From Actinomadura roseirufa (GTDB lineage: Bacteria > Actinomycetota > Actinomycetes > Streptosporangiales > Streptosporangiaceae), in contig NZ_CAACVB010000067.1 of NCBI RefSeq assembly GCF_900659635.1, forward strand, positions 1 through 34,086: a stretch of 34,086 nt of DNA, given 5' to 3'. Below, piece after piece: positions 32,244 to 34,086 of the stretch (positions are counted from its first letter, which is position 1; the number at the start of each line of letters is the position of its first letter). Below the pieces are notes generated by a model, which made no database searches, was not told the origin of the DNA, and worked only from the letters and a program-made list of their open reading frames with translations. A program made the translations under genes and the position numbers.

Positions 32244-33197
32244 ATGAGCCGACCGACCGAGCCCGTGCTGGTGCGCACGCCCGCGACGAGCGCGAACCTG
32301 GGCCCCGGCTTCGACTCGCTGGGCCTGGCGCTGGCCCTCTACGACGACGTCGAGGTCACGCTGACCGGCGGCGAGCTGTCCATCGAGGTGGACGGGGAGG
32401 GCGCCGAGGTCGCGGACCGGGGCGAGCAGCACCTGATCGTGAAGGTGCTCAGGAGCACCTTCGACGTCCTGGACGGTCTCGCGGCGGCCGGAGCCGGTCA
32501 CCCCCTCGGGCAGCCCGACGGGATCCGGCTGCGGTGCCGCAACCGGATCCCGCACAGCCGCGGGCTCGGGTCGTCCTCGGCGGCGATCGTCGCGGGGATC
32601 GTGGCGGCGCGCGCGCTGCACCCGCATGGCGGGCTCCTCGACGACGGCGCCGCGCTGCGGCTCGCCACCGAGATCGAGGGGCATCCCGACAACGTGGCCC
32701 CGTGTCTGGTGGGCGGCCTGACGGTCGCGTGGACGACCCCCGACGGCGCGCGGCTCGTCCGGCTGGACCCACAGGTCACCGAGGTCGTGGTGTTCGTCCC
32801 GGAGCAGGAACTGGCCACCGAGCGCGCGCGGGGACTGCTTCCCGAAACCGTCTCGCACAGTGACGCCGCCGCCAATGCGGGGCGCGCCGCATTGCTCATT
32901 GCCGCGCTCACCGAGGGTTTGGACTCGGATGTGCTCCTGGACGCGACGGAGGATCGGCTCCATCAGGACTACCGGGCCCCGGCCATGCCCGGCTCCGCGG
33001 AACTCGTCGAGCGGTTGCGCAAGGCCGGTGTCCCGGCCGTGATTTCCGGGGCAGGACCTACTGTCCTGGCCTTCACAACCGCATCACAAGTTGATTCGAT
33101 GGCCCTGGAAGTGGGTAATGGCTGGCACGAACACCCGTTGGACGTCGCGACCCGTGGCGCCCGCGTCGTGGCCGGTGGAGCGCGGGTCCGGCTCTGA
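32244..33197 (+). CDS. thrB: Homoserine kinase
   Basis: The 317-aa GHMP kinase phosphorylates homoserine for ThrC. It has PATSANLGPGFDSLG at the N-terminus, the ATP loop SRGLGSSSAAIVAGI, and ISGAGPTVLAF near the C-terminus. The ATG at 32244 follows AAGGGGCGGGCG. It is 88 bases after thrC. Confidence 0.95.
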   Translation: MSRPTEPVLVRTPATSANLGPGFDSLGLALALYDDVEVTLTGGELSIEVDGEGAEVADRGEQHLIVKVLRSTFDVLDGLAAAGAGHPLGQPDGIRLRCRNRIPHSRGLGSSSAAIVAGIVAARALHPHGGLLDDGAALRLATEIEGHPDNVAPCLVGGLTVAWTTPDGARLVRLDPQVTEVVVFVPEQELATERARGLLPETVSHSDAAANAGRAALLIAALTEGLDSDVLLDATEDRLHQDYRAPAMPGSAELVERLRKAGVPAVISGAGPTVLAFTTASQVDSMALEVGNGWHEHPLDVATRGARVVAGGARVRL

Positions 33198-33651
33198 CGC
33201 CGGTGCCGGGGGCGGGGTCGGCGCGCCGCTCCGGCCGGTACCGGTTCCGGCAAGATCCAGCTAGGTAAAATGCGAAGACATCGACCTCTGGGGAATAGCA
33301 GTGTGCCCTGGTGATGTTAGGCTGAATGCCGCACCAGATGCCCCGTTCGGGGCAGCGTGCTCGTCAGCCGCGCGTCACCAGTTCGGCCCTCCGGTCGTGT
33401 CGGTCCCGCGTACTAGGCTCCCCGACACCGTGACATCCCGTTGTCAGGCATTCCAGCGAAGCTTCGGACGTGGCGGTGACGGGGGTCGCGCACGAGCGAA
33501 CCGTCCCGACCATCATCTGGCTGTGCCCAGAAATCGCCGATCGCGGTGCCATCGTGATCGGCGGAGCCCGACTCGGCGCCCCCGCCGGGCCGCACCACCG
33601 GGTTGACTGGCCGAACGCCGGCCAACGCCCGCTCCCTGGGAAGGACCCTTA
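33198..33651 (+). promoter_or_regulatory. rho promoter and long leader region
   Basis: About 450 bases before rho contain no gene. TAAAAT (33266-33271) is a candidate -10 box with a weak -35 region, which would give a leader of about 375 bases. A stem GTGTCGG/CCGACAC (33397-33403, 33422-33428) lies within it. Rho genes in other bacteria regulate themselves through long leaders, so the same may happen here. Confidence 0.4.
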
Positions 33652-34086
33652 GTGAGCGAATCCAGCGAACTCCTTACGGACGCATCAGGCACGGCACCCG
33701 CGGCCGACGCCGCCCCGGCGGGCGCGGAGCCCGCCGCCCCCCGGCGCCGCCGGTCGGGCACCGGCCTGTCGGCCATGGTTCTGCCCGAGCTCAAGCAGCT
33801 CGCGTCCAGCCTCGGCATCACCGGCACGACCGGGATGCGCAAGAGCCAGCTCATCGCCGCCATCCAGGAGAAGCAGGGCGGCCAGGGGCAGGGCTCGGCG
33901 GGGGGCGAGCAGGGAGCCGCTGCCACCGCGAGCACCACCGCCGGGGCCGCCCCGGCGAAGGCCGAGCGGCCCCGCCGCACCCGCACGACGGCCAAGCGCG
34001 AGGCGTCCGACGAGCAGCTCACCGTCGCCGACGCCGCGCCGGCCTCCGGGCCCGCCTCCGGGCCCGCCTCGGCGCCCGCCGAGCAG
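33652..34086 (+). CDS. rho: Transcription termination factor Rho, N-terminal part (3' end outside window)
   Basis: GTG 33652, preceded by GGGAAGGA, opens a frame that continues to the window end (145 codons). After a short acidic/Ala-rich start it has the Rho N-terminal domain (LSAMVLPELKQLASSLGI and GMRKSQLIAAIQEK, about 40-75). Then follows the low-complexity Ala/Gly/Glu/Arg-rich insertion typical of actinobacterial Rho, which adds RNA-binding charge. RNA-binding and ATPase domains lie beyond the window. Position after thrB is conserved. Confidence 0.9.
   Translation, partial: MSESSELLTDASGTAPAADAAPAGAEPAAPRRRRSGTGLSAMVLPELKQLASSLGITGTTGMRKSQLIAAIQEKQGGQGQGSAGGEQGAAATASTTAGAAPAKAERPRRTRTTAKREASDEQLTVADAAPASGPASGPASAPAEQ

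Noticed and set aside
1..34086. CRISPR arrays, insertion sequences or NRPS/PKS modules
   Set aside because: No spaced direct repeats, transposase signatures or carrier/condensation/ketosynthase motifs were seen anywhere.

Overview
This is a high-GC actinomycete chromosome segment. The conserved order lysA-hom-thrC-thrB-rho, the N-terminal extension of LysA, a stand-alone receiver protein, an NrtL-type ArgRS relative and frequent GTG starts fit Streptosporangiales/Thermomonosporaceae (for example Actinomadura) better than Streptomyces. That placement is an inference from gene content and not a phylogeny.

Left end (1-3.4 kb): the tail of a membrane protein, a small CxxC membrane protein, and a 2-methylisoborneol-type odour-terpene pair (terpene cyclase plus geranyl diphosphate C-methyltransferase). 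The family 2 encapsulin shell gene that often accompanies this pair is not here.

4-13 kb: the most notable part. Seven minus-strand genes read dcsA, dcsB, dcsC, dcsD, dcsE, an SDR oxidoreductase and dcsG. Each of six resembles a primary-metabolism enzyme (YqcI/YcgG haem protein, arginase, DAP epimerase, cysteine synthase, homoserine O-acetyltransferase, ATP-grasp ligase). Together they make the full known D-cycloserine route: Arg to N-hydroxy-Arg to hydroxyurea, with Ser to O-acetyl-Ser, O-ureido-L-Ser, O-ureido-D-Ser and D-cycloserine. Residues in DcsB (Cys86 as metal ligand) and DcsC (loss of the DAP-specific Arg and Asn) support this reading. Beside them lie a MocR/GntR-aminotransferase regulator and a divergent EamA exporter (DcsJ-like). 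Their start codons overlap in one CATG, and TAGCGCT repeats there recur upstream of dcsA. No resistance-type D-Ala-D-Ala ligase (DcsI) is in the window.

13.8-20.4 kb: an overlapping four-gene Hsp70 operon (GrpE-like protein, divergent 826-aa Hsp70, TPR-TM-OmpA protein, J-like/zinc/TM protein) and a secreted beta-propeller protein. It looks like an envelope-linked chaperone machine without classical DnaJ or GrpE.

20.8-26.5 kb: an accessory, partly decayed zone with a frameshifted small gene, a truncated Rossmann protein, an erythromycin-esterase family enzyme with a small conserved hypothetical, remnants of a NarL regulator and possibly a lysozyme, and a receptor Ser/Thr kinase whose sensor half is visibly AT-richer.

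27-34 kb: core genes, namely tRNA-Arg(CCG), a receiver protein, nrtL, the aspartate-family genes lysA-hom-thrC-thrB, and the 5' part of rho.
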